DNA of 64,000 nucleotides from Cladopsammia gracilis (GCA_022457155.1 JAJGOT010000457.1:434001-498000), one strand, 5' to 3'; positions 20,220-32,773 are shown, counted from the stretch's first letter. Notes: generated from the sequence alone by a model not told the origin. Numbers and translations: made by a program.

Positions 20220-20340
20220 TAATTGCTCATTATAAATGGAAGGGATTATTTGTATATTGCCCAGGGCAGCAGGGCAATATACAGATAAATCCCGGGGATT
20301 TATACCGTTATTGCCCTTGCATTTATAATTAGCAATTTAT
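20220..20340. mobile_element. small foldback element
   Basis: AATTGCTCATTATAAATG at the left is inverted at the right (CATTTATAATTAGCAATT), with an inner hairpin TGTATATTGCCC...GGGCAATATACA. Confidence 0.5.
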
Positions 20341-21319
20341 TCAATTCATCAGCCCCGGCCGCTCTTCCCTGCTACATTATCAAGCCCTCCCCGGACTTTT
20401 TTCGTACATACATACATACATAATTTATTGAGACACCCTTCGACAGGGCTTTTCGGACACAATGTTAACTACTACATGTACATAATACTTGTAACTAGTA
20501 GTAATCAAGGATTATAAGTGCGTTCGAAAGGAAGCCTTTTTTTGTTAGAGGAGTAAGTTGGGGACGTGTTACACAGAAACTATCCCCCCTTCCCCTTAAC
20601 AAGTGAGTGGTTGTACACTTTAGACTACAAGTTAGCCCTGTTTTGGCTTGGAAAGAAGAAAGGGTTAGAGAGGAGTACAATGGCATGTTACATGATTTTT
20701 TGCGTGACTACGTTTGTATAGGAGCTATGGGAATAGAGGGGGTGATTGCCTGGAGGTTCTACCCCGAGGTTCGAACCGTTATCAGGTCATTTTTGATAGC
20801 TTCAGACTACTGTTTTCTATACTTCACCTCTTCAAGGGTTTTCAAAATGAATAAGGTCGTTTTAAATTGGGCGCAATAAAAGGAAATAAGAGGAATCACT
20901 TTTAGTTTACTTGTTTGCTGAGCTACTACAACGCCGGGATTATCAGTTGCCACTCACTTACGAAGTTTCGTCAGAAAATTTTGCCGTTAAAACTACGTTG
21001 TTGTCAAGTCAGGTCAAGTCCAGTTAGTTGTGTTACGTTTCCAATTAACTTGTTACGTTTCCAATTAATTAATTAATTAATTAACTGTTACGGACGTCAC
21101 CACTTATTTCGCGCATTTTGTTAATAATAACGTCGTGAATACTACGAAAAGACGAGCAGAGCAAGCGATTTTCAAATACCAAACACTCCAAACACACGGC
21201 ATGAACACGGACTTCAGTTTTATTTAGACTTTTTCCGCGCGCGCTGTAATGTTGCGATATTGCGACATTTGGAACTATTTAAATAGCTGACGCGCGTTTT
21301 CTATTTAACGGCTATTAGG
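20341..21319. other. no gene recognised
   Basis: Contains short CATA and TTAA tandem repeats (20407-20420, 21063-21082) and fragments resembling MITE ends (AGGTTCTACCCCGAGGTTCG). No coding signal. Confidence 0.3.
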
Positions 21320-21543
21320 GAGCTTTAGATTTGAGTACGAGTACGAGATTGAGTACGAGTACGACTTTTGAATTTAAAGCCAGTCACGTCCCCAGAGCTG
21401 TCAGTTCTTCCTGTTGCAGACCAGAAGATAAGAAGACTCTAGGTATAAAATTTGTGTGGTAAATGGTTATTTAGAGCACGCGAACTAGGTTTTAAAAGTC
21501 GTACTCGTACTCAATCTCGTACTCGTAGTCCGATCTAAAGTCC
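21320..21543. mobile_element. MITE with GAGTACGAGTACGAGATT inverted ends
   Basis: About 45-bp arms, TTTAGATTTGAGTACGAG at the left and its near complement at the right, with a GAGTAC-rich tandem substructure. Confidence 0.65.
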
Positions 21544-21676
21544 GCCATTCACTAATGAAGGGACAGAAGTCCCGAAACGTCTGTATTTTCAATTTCAAAA
21601 GCTTAATCGCGCAAGCAAATCGATACTTCGATCCGCGCCCATCCGCGAGTCACCACATTATCTTACGTGAAAACGA

Positions 21677-21866
21677 GGCCGCCAAATTTGAAAGCAAGTT
21701 AATTGTATAATTGGATAATTGGATAATGGATGATAATTGGATAAACAGAGAAAAATCTCAATTTTTTTCGCTATACACCGGCCGCCAAATGTGAAAGCAA
21801 GGTAATTGGATAATTGGATAATTGATGGATAAACAGAGAAAAATCTCAATTTTTTTCGCTATACAC
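21677..21866. repeat. ~100-bp tandem duplication
   Basis: Two units each begin GGCCGCCAAAT and end TTTTTTTCGCTATACAC; they differ mainly in the number of ATTGGATA repeats. Confidence 0.75.
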
Positions 21867-23363
21867 AAAATTAGACTTGCGACCGCAATTAAGAAAACTT
21901 ATAAACTACTTTCAGTTAGTTAACACGAAGTATGTTAGTTTAAAAAATAAAGGATGTTGAATAACAAAAGAGAATGTGTGATTCATGAAATAACAAGAGG
22001 TTCCAAGCAGCCTTTACTCATGCGCATGCATATATTTTAAACATGATAAGAATATGTCCGACCTGGAGATAAGTTGCTCCTTTCATTCAGTCATCGTTCC
22101 TGCAAACCACGTTGTTTAATATTGAATGTTTTGGAAATGAAGGCTGTACCACAATGAAGCCAGTGATTCTTCTAAGTCTTATATTTACCAAACGTGAACA
22201 TAGCAATGTATGTAGGGTTGTAGGAGACGCTGCCGTGATACGTAAATAACGCTCTTTTACCGGAAGTGACAGTAGCCGGAAGTCACTAAACAGGAAGTGT
22301 AAATGGCGAAGACATGAACCGGAAGTGCACAATTTAAAATATGCGTGCATAAATTTGCATGCAAAATCGTGACACAAAAAATAAAAATAATAAAAATAAT
22401 AACAAGAAAAACGGAGCCGAAACCTTACCTCATGCCGCTTCGCGCATGAGTAATGACGAAATAGACACTTCAAATCTATTTCCCGTGCGTACTTACATAT
22501 TTAGTTGGTGTTTTCACAATAGTGGATCATTTGCATATGAAGTGGAACGACCCCGGGTTGGTTTCACCTAATCCGGGTTGAATCACCGCAGCGGGTAATC
22601 CTTCTTCAGGACATTTTTGGGGTCTACTACGACAATTTGGCCTCATTCGCACCGGCTGGTGACTTCTTTGAACAATAAATTGATATGATATTTGATTCAT
22701 TTGCCTTTCCGTATGTTTACGTGTATTAACCTGCATACTTCAACTTTAAGAAACGTATAATGACAATATCATTTTAAGGGAGTTCAACATTTTTTTAGTA
22801 TTTGTCAGGAGTAAAAGCAGACTTGATGATGCAGACCGGGATTGTAACGAAACCGGGGAGAACGGTATTTCACTGAATAAAACTAAACTAGATAAAAATA
22901 CTGACTTACGCCCGTTACGACTCCCATGGCAAAGAATTTTGTCCGCCGATTCAACATAATCTGGCTGCTATTTTAAAGACGAGAAACTTCAGTAGTGTGA
23001 CGTCACAGTAGGGAAACGTAAGCTAATGAATGAATAGCTGCTTCTCTTCCAATTTGACCACAGCGTTATAAAATTTAACACAAGAATTCCAAATCTATTG
23101 TTTATTTCAAACATCGTACCGTTGCATGACATACGAGTAGGGGTCTAATATCCCTCATATGCTGCACAATAATGAAGAAACATTTATAGAAGCACTTAAG
23201 TAAGTTTCCTTGGAAGCCAGATATAAAACGTTCCTGGGGCGGTTTTTGTACAAGCAGGAAAATAAGTTAATTGACCCCAAAATGTTCACATGACTGGTTG
23301 AAAATATATTTCAATTAAACATTGAAAGCAATGTTGTATGAACATTTGTTTGGGTATAAACAT
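21867..23363. other. no gene recognised; repeat fragments
   Basis: A fragment near 22450-22550 matches an end of the TIR element at 27.2-28.5 kb (GTGGATCATTTGCATATG). No convincing ORF. Confidence 0.3.
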
Positions 23364-24354
23364 AGCCTGTTCCAGGCGTTCAGATAGTGGAGAAAGCGCG
23401 AATAGTTGGGGAAGGCGCGAAGAAAAGTGAGCGGAAAAAAGCGGGGAGATTGGGGAGAGGAAGCGAGGGAACGCCTGTAAACAAACTTAACAAAAGGTTG
23501 TTCTGGTATACTGGATTCCGGTATACCATCTGATTGGTCAATTATGACACTTTCTGTTGACACTCGAGCGCTGATGAGTAAAGCGATATGGCGGAGGAAA
23601 GACAGCTATCATCGAGTCACGCTGAAATCAAAATCGTTGTAAACAACTTACTCAAAGACTTCCCGAATATCGTATCTCTTCGCGAAGAACAGAAAGATTG
23701 CTTGAATAACCTTGTTCCCTCGTCGCCCCGTATTTTTTCGCTATTGCATCGTTAATAAGGGCCACTCCAAGCGAATTTTGGTCCTCAACAGAGCTTGCAA
23801 AAGCGAGAGAACGTCGCGATTTCGCAGCGCTGTCAGCCGTCGGCGCACGCTTCGCTGAGGGAGTACTGTATGTCCTATCGGCGACCTTGTGTAGGTTTGC
23901 TAACATCAGATTTCCGTTCACTTTTATCCAGTTTGTGGCCTAACGAGCGAGCAATGTCGGCCAACACCAAACTCTCCACTCGAGAATATCCAACAATATC
24001 CTTATTTTTAACTGCACTAAAAAGGGACACACGCCGAACTTTGGTTTATGAAAACTTCACGTTTTTTAGGAAAACCTACAACACGTTGAAGAACGTGACA
24101 ACGATCGGACATCGAAACGCAGACCGAGATCATAATTATTTCCCGGAAAATCTAATCCCGAGAAATCTTATCCGGTTGTAATTGACATGTGATTGACAAC
24201 TGAGCTGGCGGTCTAAAAGTGGGCGGAAGGACCTTTTGTTGAGTTTGTTTACAGGCGTTCCGTCGTCTCCCCGCATTTTTTTCGCTCGCTTTTCTTCGCG
24301 CCTTCCCCAACTATTAGCGCTTTTCCCACTATCTGAACGCCTGGAACAGGCTAG
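23364..24354. mobile_element. MULE-like element, ~120-bp TIRs and 9-bp TSD, carrying a helicase-like fragment
   Basis: Long inverted ends (AGCCTGTTCCAGGCGTTCAG at the left, complement at the right, continuing through GAAGGCGCGAAGAAAAG and GTTTACAGGCGTTCC segments). A perfect 9-bp direct repeat TATAAACAT flanks it (23355-23363 and 24355-24363). Long TIRs with a 9-bp duplication are the hallmark of Mutator-like elements. Confidence 0.7.
23588..23755 (+). pseudogene. RecQ/DEAD-helicase-like N-terminal fragment, 55 codons
   Basis: From an ATG, the frame reads a start region followed by FPNIVSLREEQKDCLNNLV, like the segment before the Walker A motif of RecQ-like helicases (LRxEQ...). It then leaves the homology and stops before any Walker A motif. 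It looks like a first exon captured inside the MULE-like element. The family call rests on a short stretch. Confidence 0.4.
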
Positions 24355-24402
24355 TATAAACATATCTTGTAGGTTTTTATTTCACACAATGAACAAAGGC
24401 AA

Positions 24403-24468
24403 ATCGATACTTAAGGCATATCGATACTTAAGGCATATCGATACTTAAGGCATATCGATACTTAAGGC
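24403..24468. repeat. 17-bp tandem repeat
   Basis: About four units of ATCGATACTTAAGGCAT. Confidence 0.85.
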
Positions 24469-24650
24469 CCGGATACTCAGTGCAACGTTTCTTGCAACGT
24501 TGCGCGCAACAGTTGCAGAAGTATAATCGAGTTCTACTTTTGTGACGTTGCACGCAACAAATTGCATTGTGGGACACCCCCAAAAAATCTTGTTGCGTGC
24601 AACGTTACAAGAAACGTAGCTAAAAGTTGCACCGTGTGTCCGGGCCTCTA
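24467..24650. mobile_element. MITE with GGCCCGGA ends and TTGCAACGTT modules
   Basis: GGCCCGGATACTCAGTGCAAC at the left is inverted with few changes at the right (GTTGCACCGTGTGTCCGGGCC). Confidence 0.65.
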
Positions 24651-24887
24651 GGGCATGGCCTGGGTAAACTAGGAAACACTGTTGCGGAAACATTGTTTTT
24701 TTTTTTTTTTTTTTTTTTTTTTTTCCCTAATGTGGCTAAACTGGGAAACATTTAAGTCCTCAACAATGTTTTCGGAAAGCTTACCCAGAAGTCGTTCATA
24801 TGCATGATTATGCGAATTAATGACGCAAAACACAGCCTGGGTACAGAAATGTGCACAGGTGCGGAAACTACTAATACGTGGCAATAG

Positions 24888-25010
24888 AACAGGCTGATTA
24901 GTGACTGAGTGGAGTCCAATATCTGATCGTACTCACGCTACACGGTCGTCCGATTTTGTTAATCACTCGTACGATTAGAGACCGAATTGGACTCCACTAA
25001 GTCAATAAAT
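24888..25010. mobile_element. foldback element (GTGGAGTCCAAT arms)
   Basis: GACTGAGTGGAGTCCAAT and ATTGGACTCCACTAAGTC face each other across about 75 bp; a GTACGA/TCGTAC pair is nested inside. Confidence 0.55.
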
Positions 25011-26790
25011 CATAACCATTACGATTTCCAAGAACAAATTTTAAATTAACAAGAAAAAAATGAGAAGAAATCTAGAGAATAACTTGAAGAAAGATCATTA
25101 TCTACACCTTGTTGCTAGTTTCCGTGATTCTTAGTCGTTTTCTATTTTCATTATAAAGGAACATAAATCCTGAAGTGCAAAATGAGAGGTGACTTAAATT
25201 TTGTCAAGTATGAAATCGAGTTGTTGTTTTAGTGACTTGCTGGATTATGTTTCGTGTAGATAACGAGCTCATTCATAACGCTCATTTGTCCTTGCTTTCT
25301 CTCAGTCCTAGTTGAAAGCCGCAGGCCGAAAAATTAAAACTCTGAATTTGTGTTACTGCGGCTTATGCGACTTTACACAGTACCATTTATGAAACAAGGT
25401 AAAAAATACTTACGCCAGTGATGTTAGCCCATAAGGAGCGAATTCCTTTCATCGTATTCTTCGGCTAATTAGTTACACACGAGAATGGAGACGAACTGCA
25501 ACATAATGTTTGCCAAGTCACTGCTAACGTTTTTTATTAAGCTTTTGTCAAGCAATCTAAGTGCATTGGAACCCTACTTTGAATGTGGACAGGTAAACGG
25601 AACATACGTACTTGAACCCCACTTTGTGACCATGGAAACGAGTATATTTCAAAGGAGCCGAAGTACGCAGCCAAGTGTGATGTGCATCACACTTGAGAAG
25701 GCACTTAACCAATGGGAAAACAAAAGACAACATGTGCAGCGAAAACATCGATAGTGATTGACAGGTTAAGGTGGATCGATTCATTGATTTATAGGACCTG
25801 TCAAACGTGCGTGAGATCCCTGGAATGAGTAACGAGTGTTGCGGGACTACGATAAAACATAAGAAAAGGCGGGACGAAAATGTTTATCGCGCAAACGTAT
25901 TACAAGCCGCGAAAAAATATTGTTATTTGTTATTACACTAGGTAATATTTACACTTCATCGTATAAATTAAAATAATTATCGCGTTCGAAGAACGCAATC
26001 CTAATTTCGTGTTGGAGACAAATTTGAGATTTTTTGGTAGACGGTCTTCCAATGGCCACCCCTATTGGTTTTTTTTTCAGGGGCTCATTTCCGCCGGAAA
26101 TTCCTTCGAACGCGTCTCCATGATCTATGATTACTGCTAGTATATTGTTAGAGGTCTTAGAGTACGTTGGCAAAACTTCACTTCAATTCACCAGACTCTC
26201 CTCGACCATCCAGAGCAGGACTACTAGCGGTCTGTCCAAAACACAATAGATAATATTAAAAAATACAAATGCTGATATTAACTTGAAGATTAATAGAAGA
26301 AAATTCCTCTCGATAACCGTCAACCGTCAAAAGCACTAAAATTTAACCGTCAACCGTCAAAGCTCCCCCCCCCCCCCCCCCCCCCATTGAGACCCTCTAC
26401 TTAGTACTTTTAGCATCCATCTTCGAGGGTTAGGAACTTGAGATCGTGGTTCGATTCAAAACTAAGCATGCTGTGTCATACCGTAGCTCCGCGTTTTTTT
26501 TTTTTACTTGTGTAACATTCATAGAATCTGGGAGTAGTTAAGGTCAGTTAACACGGCAAGACACTGCATGAGAGTTTAGTGAATGCCTGTATTACCAGTA
26601 AGATTGACCACTGTAATATTTTACTATATAGTCTTCCAGCCTCACATATTGTGAAAATTCAACGTGCTCGACTCGTTACTGGCTAGCTTACCTTAAGTAT
26701 CGTACATATTTTAAATTTTTTCACTATTTACGTACCTTTAAATCACACGAGATTATAGTTTGAGATCACGTGATAATGCTCCAACATCTG
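25011..26790. other. no gene recognised; one unassigned minus-strand ORF
   Basis: A minus-strand frame at 25949-26173 and a little upstream (…YSKTSNNILAVIIDHGDAFE…) is open and looks codon-like but matches nothing recognised and has no good ATG; it could be an exon or a transposon fragment. The rest is AT-rich with an AACCGTCAACCGTCAAA repeat and a C run near 26365. Confidence 0.25.
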
Positions 26791-26802
26791 GCATAACTCC
26801 CA

Positions 26803-27230
26803 GGGGGGGGGGGGGGGGGGGGATACCCAGCAAAGTTTTGTACGGGGATGCTCCGCCCCAAGATCCAAACCCTTACCCTTTCATATACCGTTTTTGACAG
26901 AAAAGGTACCCCTTTCATATACATTTCATTGAAAATTGTACCCCTTTCATATACCTTTCATTGAAATTGGCACCCCTTTCATATAGCCTTTACGTGCGTC
27001 TGTTTGATATATTTTGAAGGGCGCTTTTTATAATTTTCCCTACCCTTTTTTATACTTCAACCGGTGTTTTCCCTACCCTTTCCTATACTTCGTGAAATCC
27101 CTACCCTTTCATATACTTCAACTCGTGAAATCCGTACCCTTTCATATACCGCCAGCCTAAAAAGGGTACCCCTTTCGGGCGGAGCATCCCCGTATAGCCC
27201 ATTATAGGGAGTACCCCCCTCCCCCCCCGG
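26803..27230. mobile_element. MITE with GTACGGGGATGCTCCGCCC subterminal repeats, copy 2
   Basis: Same family as 19621-20027. GCATAACTCCCA flanks both sides (26791-26802 and 27231-27242), at least an 8-bp duplication. It inserted at the very end of the TIR element that starts at about 27233. Confidence 0.7.
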
Positions 27231-27287
27231 GCATAACTCCCACTTCATATGCAAATAATCCACTGTAGTGAAAAGTCCACTAAATAT

Positions 27288-27729
27288 GCAAATACGTACG
27301 TAGAATAAATGTGTAGTGCTCATTTGGGCAGACCTGCACCTTATGGCTCATTTCGTCAGTTAAACATGCATTCAACCGTATACTCTCGAAAATTTGACAT
27401 CAACACGAAAATCAGACTTCTAATATGCAAACTTTTTGTGGTTCCTTGTCTAAAATTCCTGTATCAAGAAAAACAAAACATAATTAAACGAGCGATTTAT
27501 ATGTAAACAAGAAAGCCCCAAGAAAGCAAATACGTACGCAGAATAAATGTGTAGTGCTCATTTCGTCAGGTAAACATGCATTCAACCGTATACTCTCGAA
27601 AATTTGACATCAACACGAAAATCAGACTTCTAATATGCAAACTTTTTGTGGTTCCTTGTTTAAAATTCCTGTATCAAGAAAAACAAAACGTAATTAAACG
27701 AGCAATTTATATGTAAACAAGAAAGCCCC
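27288..27729. repeat. tandem duplication (~205-238-bp units)
   Basis: Units starting GCAAATACGTACG at 27288 and 27526 are nearly identical; the first has about 27 extra bases after GTGCTCATTT. Confidence 0.85.
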
Positions 27730-27989
27730 TTTCTGACCCGGTCTGAACGTTTTAATCTTTAGTACACGCGAATTAGAGTTAATCAATTGTATTTGGCAAG
27801 GCTGCCAAATACTCCAAGAATAGCGCAATATTTTGTCAAGTGACCATATATGATAAAATGCCGTCTTCTTGGGTTATTTTCAGGGCTTGGTGGTCAATTT
27901 TCAATTTGCTGTAATCTCAACCTCGTTCCCAGGGGCTTCTCGGTTTTATATTGAAAATCGAGAAGACCCTGGAAACGAGGTTGCTGTAA

Positions 27990-28361
27990 TCTGGCATCAT
28001 CAGAATCATCCGGCATCTGATGTGACTGAGCCACGATCTGTCGGACCAGTGGGGTGGAAACTTTAACAGAGGAGCATTGCTGGAAATTTGCTTCAAGACA
28101 TGGGTTTGTCATGCCCAGCCCCCCTAGACGGACTGGCAGTGCTAGAATGTCCCTGTCTAGCCGACTGCACCTATGTTTTGTAATCGCAGGGATAAGCACC
28201 TTAGATATGGCATTCTCCAGCGGCTCTAATAAATCTTGAATATCTGGCAGGGTTCTCAAAAAATAAGTCCAACGATGTTTCAGGCCAAAGGTGTAAGCAG
28301 CATAACACGCTTGTAGTTGAGAGAGAGCAAACTCTGCCAGCTTGGTAACCTCGCTGACCCA
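27990..28361 (-). mobile_element. retrotransposon reverse-transcriptase C-terminal fragment
   Basis: About 124 codons open on the minus strand with LPVRLGGLGMTNP, the post-catalytic RT motif, plus PAITKHRCSRLDRDILALP and IVAQSHQMPDDSD. No YxDD box is present. A (TAA)n tract (about 28366-28420) abuts it on the 5' side. Confidence 0.6.
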
Positions 28362-28365
28362 GTTG

Positions 28366-28420
<55 letters not shown>

Positions 28421-28494
28421 TGTATCCCTCGTACGTATGATATTTAGTGGACTTTTCACTATAGTGGATAATTTGCATATGTAGTGGGAGTTAT

Positions 28495-29115
28495 TTGGAA
28501 GATCTCTAGTGGGAAATGCTATCCTGGCTCATCCTCGGTGAAAAAACCTGCCAACTCACGAGTGACGTAAAACAAAGAAAACAAAAGGTACTGAAACAAT
28601 AGAGTGCAAGGTAACAAAGGTAGAAAACAAAGGAAGAAGTCACAGATTTTTACACCGATGTAAACCCGCTATCCTACGCTTGGTGATAGAGCATTTCAGT
28701 CCGCCGAGTCACTAAAAAATATTTGGAATAATCTGCCGCCATCAATTCGCTCTATCACAAGCATTTTATCATTTGAAGTAGCATTAAATACGTACCTTTC
28801 CAGTTAGGCTAGCTATTATTTTACATAAAGATAGATAGGCACCTTTATTTAACCAGATAGCCACCTTTGACACCTTTATTTAACCAGGGTAATCCCTTCA
28901 GTATATATACTGCTATCAATTATGGAAGCCCTAATATAAAATTTTACAAGCGAAAAAATGTATATGTAGTAAAAATATAGTAATATATAGTAGTAGTACA
29001 TTAAAAATACTTTGTAGTTTTTATCTCGTGAATATGCGAATCGTTGAACGAGACATAGTATACGGGTACAGAAATGCAAATCTGTCACTCCATGTCCCTC
29101 AGTCGTAAACTTTGT
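28495..29115. other. no gene recognised
   Basis: AT-rich intergenic DNA with a small direct repeat of CACCTTTATTTAACCAG (28840-28890). Confidence 0.3.
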
Positions 29116-29121
29116 TCGGGA

Positions 29122-29265
29122 GCGGGGGGGGGGGGGGGGGTACTCCCTAAAAAAAAATGGGTGGGGGTGTGCGGCGCGCTTCTTGAAACCCTATTTCAGA
29201 CCAAAATATGGACCTGACCCAAAATTTGATACCCTATAAGAAGATACATGATCGCAGCTGACACG
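29122..29265. mobile_element. fragment of the CCCTATTTCAGACC MITE family
   Basis: A G run, GTACTCCC, GTGTGCGGCGCGCTTCTT and CCCTATTTCAGACCAAAATATG match 7371-7480. The right end is missing. Confidence 0.6.
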
Positions 29266-30134
29266 GGACCCAGGAACCACCGCGCGCGGCTTACGTTATG
29301 TATTTGAGAAGCGCTCAGGGAAGGGCTTAAAAAACTGCCGATGTTAATCAATCGCACTTCTCAAGCAATGAATAATTATCTTTTTCTTATTGCATATTAT
29401 ATTCAACACCCTTAACGAAGTTTTCCGTAACATTCAAATATAGAATCCATAAACTTACGGAACGTTTCAGTGTTTGCATTTTTATTGTTTTACAATATAA
29501 ACCAACAGCTCGAGAGCTTTTAGCCTGCGAGCAAGCTCTCGGACTCGGAGGCGTCCCCCGAGCCCGAACGTTAGTGCTCGCAAGCTGAGAGAGTTTTGTT
29601 ATACCTGCTTCTCCTTCTGTTAGAAAAACGTGGCCATGGTCAAAACTGATTTACTTGAAATACATATGAATCGTCGTTGCAACTGAGGACAGTGGTTCTG
29701 TAGTGGCCATTTTAGCTAAATAAAAATCATATATGGCGCGTTTGACAAACACTTGGCCGCAACCCACCCGACCCCCATACACTGGTCATGTGCTTCTCTC
29801 GTGACGCAGCGGTTCGGCCGAGACAAGTCATGCACAGCCTGATAAGCCGGTAATAACATATAGGTACAAGCTTTTGCTGCATTTGAAAGAAACTCGTTCC
29901 TGCCGCCAAAAGACTTTTATCGGACACTGAAGAGATAAACTGGTTTTGGCATAGATATTCACAAACAGCGAAGTGACGGACAGTTGGCAAGGTAGTTGAT
30001 AAACCCGGAAGTGCGTGATCGTCTCCGAGTAAAATCGACATTATTCTCAAGGCTGAATTCTTTCATCTATAATGGCTACCAGCTATGAATTGCTAGAGGA
30101 GGTTAATGAGAAACTATTGGAGTGCCTAGGAAAG

Positions 30135-30500
30135 GAGGTGTTCGCTTACAAGAATTAAGTTTCGATTGCTAATTGATTTGACAAGGGAAAGTCTTGTACT
30201 TTTTACAACCCATCTTGGACAAAAACCCTAACATCGTTCACCGCTTTTTCACACCAAGACGGCAGACAGCTATACCCCTTTTTCTGCCCAGTTGGCAAAA
30301 CACAACCTATTTTAAATTGTGTGTTAGCAATGATTTATATCCCAGTCCGCCAGACCAAACTCAGGAAATTGCCGTTTTTTACATCGATCGTCCAGGCCTT
30401 GCGAGTGCCCTACAGGTAAACGGAGACCAATTCACAATCCTAACTACGGTTCAAAGAGGCCAGGACTCATGGGGATTTTGATGGTTTTGATCAAAATTGT
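30135..30500 (+). repeat. dispersed repeat R2, copy 2
   Basis: Matches 4625-4990 (see there). A short ORF just upstream (ATG at 30072, MATSYELLEEVNEKLLECLG) is open for 28 codons and runs into the repeat; it has no recognised family. Confidence 0.65.
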
Positions 30501-30691
30501 ACAAAATTCCCCTTATTGCAGGGGATTAATTGGAAACTACTGCTGTTGAGACAGTAAAAATAACAACTAAAACGAAGACAGTGATAAACTTCATAGCTAT
30601 AAATCCGGGACAGTACATTATCAGGCGAAAGTTAACTTTCAAGACGCCGTGGACAGCAAACCTTTGATTCGCACGACTCCATGTTGTCTTC

Positions 30692-30968
30692 AAGTAAGTC
30701 GCAAGTAAGTCGCAAGTAAGTCGCAGCTAAGTCGCAAGTAAGTCGCAATTAAGTCGCAAGTAAGTCGCAATTAAGTCGCAAGTAAGTCGCAAGTAAGTCG
30801 CAAGTAAGTCGCAAGTAAGTCGCAAGTAAGTCGCAAGTAAGTCGCAGTTAAGTCGAAAGTAAGTCGCAACTAACTCGCAAGTAAGTCGCGCTAAGTCGCA
30901 AGTAAGTCGCAAGTAAGTCGCAAGTAAGTCGCAGCTAAGTCGCAAGTAAGTCGCAGTTAAGTCGCAAG
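30692..30968. repeat. AAGTCGCAAGT 11-bp satellite
   Basis: About 25 units of an 11-bp repeat with few variants (AAGTCGCAGTT, AAGTCGCAATT). Its minus-strand ORF is a product of the repeat. Confidence 0.9.
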
Positions 30969-31039
30969 CCAAAAAAAAAAATGAGAAAAATGTATGTCCC
31001 TTTGAAGCCACCTGACCATCCTGACCATCCGCAGGCAAA

Positions 31040-31622
31040 GACGATTAAGAACCAATGTCAGCAAAAACCAGACATGGTCCGGCCACGCTCAAAAATTAAC
31101 CTACCTTCATTTTGGGCCTGAAGGTAGATATTAATGAGTTTAGTAATGTTCTGGAGTTAATTTTTCAAAGTACGAATTAATTTTGGAATAAAATGAGAAA
31201 ATCGATTTCGCGGCTCCGAGTCCTGAAAACAGCCGTCCAGACAGGCGAAAATGGTCGACCACAAAAAGTCGCTCACGTGAATCAAACGACCTCAAATCTG
31301 ATCAAACAAACACTCAATTCCGAGAAAATAGATACTTTCCACCTCATACAGAGCAGTTTTTATTTTCTGAAGGATGATTTTGTCAGTCTGGCAACACTAT
31401 TTTGAAGAGCAATTTTCAACTCGAGCGACAACGGTGGTTTTACCACGAAAATGAAATTCGGATTTGTGAAAAGCAGCATTCTCTAATCATCTATTTATCT
31501 ATGGCAATAAAGTACTAATATGTCCCTCTTAAATCCCACATAACAATTTGTCTGGGTTTTTTAGACAGCGCTTTAGAAATCTTCACTGAATGGGAGCGTG
31601 AAATTTGATATTTTGCTACAAA
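31040..31622 (+). repeat. long inverted repeat, left arm
   Basis: The reverse complement of this stretch matches 35372-35965 (for example CAGTGAAGATTTCTAAAGCGC, CAATAAAGTACTAATATGTCCCTC and its complement, CTCAAATCTGATCAAACAAAC and its complement). Arms are about 580 bp with roughly 10% difference. Confidence 0.75.
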
Positions 31623-32227
31623 TTGTACTGACTTGGCGATCATCGTATTCTCAAAGTCATTCTTATCCGGATCAAAATGAATCAATCCGTTGTTAACTAA
31701 GCCTACAATTCACTAAAACAGAAAGAAATGCTGTATAGTGACTAAGAAACTTTGGTTTTACTTCTGAAATGCAGATAGTTTAGGAATTATAACTTGCATG
31801 AAACAACTGAAAGGTCATTCTATGACCCACAAGGCAAAAATAAATCTCGCTTACCTGTGAATGGGTTTCATACACCTTCGCAGCAGTAAACTAATCATGA
31901 TTTTGAAGCATTTTCTACACGCGGGTTATAACTGGAGATTCCTTTTCAGATTATATTCTGGACTTAAAAGCCAGGAGTGAAGAACGGAGTTGCGATCTGC
32001 AGGTGGAGCGCGACTACTGCGTGACTGGGCTAATGGCGTGACACTTTACGATAGATAGGTTTAAAACAAAATTGTGTATTTTTTTAGCGCGTTGAATCCC
32101 ATAATTCTACTAAAAATATAAATTGATTATTCCTGATTCCCCTTCTTTCTTCTCCTGCATTTGCCTAATCCGTAGGTTGCGAAAACTCGACTGCAGGGCC
32201 TTGATACACAAAACTGTACCTTGTCAG

Positions 32228-32739
32228 CAGGGCCGTAGCAAGCCCGTCCTTTCTAGGGCTGTCCGGGGGCATGCACCCCCTCCCCCCGGAAAAGTTTTGA
32301 AAATAAAACACTGGAAACTGCATTTTCCAGCATTTTGGGCTTTTAAATTTCAAGTTTTTGATAGAAACTCTTTCGAAACTGACACTTATTTATACAAAGC
32401 ACAGCACATTTCCATGATCCAAAAGGCTTAGCAAAGTAATTACTCAATGACTGTCTTGGTCCAGGAAAGCACAACAGTTGAACAGTCAATTAATTAGTAC
32501 TTTCTACACTGTCTCAGCAAATCAATGAATATTGAGGTAAGTAAAACACTTCGGAATATCAATTACGAAACAAAAACTCGACTGTCTCTATGTCTTGAAC
32601 CAGCTGCAACTGTATGTTTCACCTGTCAGCCATCAAAGAAAGTTACAGGGAAGTTAGACTGTCGACTGAGTTGCCTTAGAGGCAAACACAGACTTCATCG
32701 GAAGGTCGTTCTTTTAAAACTTTCCAAACAATTGCTTGC

Positions 32740-32773
<34 letters not shown>

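Larger units (their letters stand above)
27233..28494. mobile_element. 1.26-kb element with ~55-bp TIRs (TAACTCCCAC ends)
   Basis: The left arm (27233-27286) is inverted at 28441-28494 through CATATGCAAAT, GTGAAAAGTCCACTAAATAT. Inside are a tandem duplication, a short foldback (27921-27983) and a LINE fragment, so it is a composite. Confidence 0.65.

Noticed and set aside
24403..24468. CRISPR-like array
   Set aside because: Directly adjacent 17-bp units without spacers in a eukaryotic genome: a simple tandem repeat.
28366..28478. Poly-Leu signal-like N terminus on the RT fragment
   Set aside because: Produced by the (TAA)n microsatellite read on the minus strand; not part of the RT frame.
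30727..31038. 103-codon Leu/Thr/Cys-rich minus-strand ORF
   Set aside because: Pure product of the AAGTCGCAAGT 11-bp satellite.
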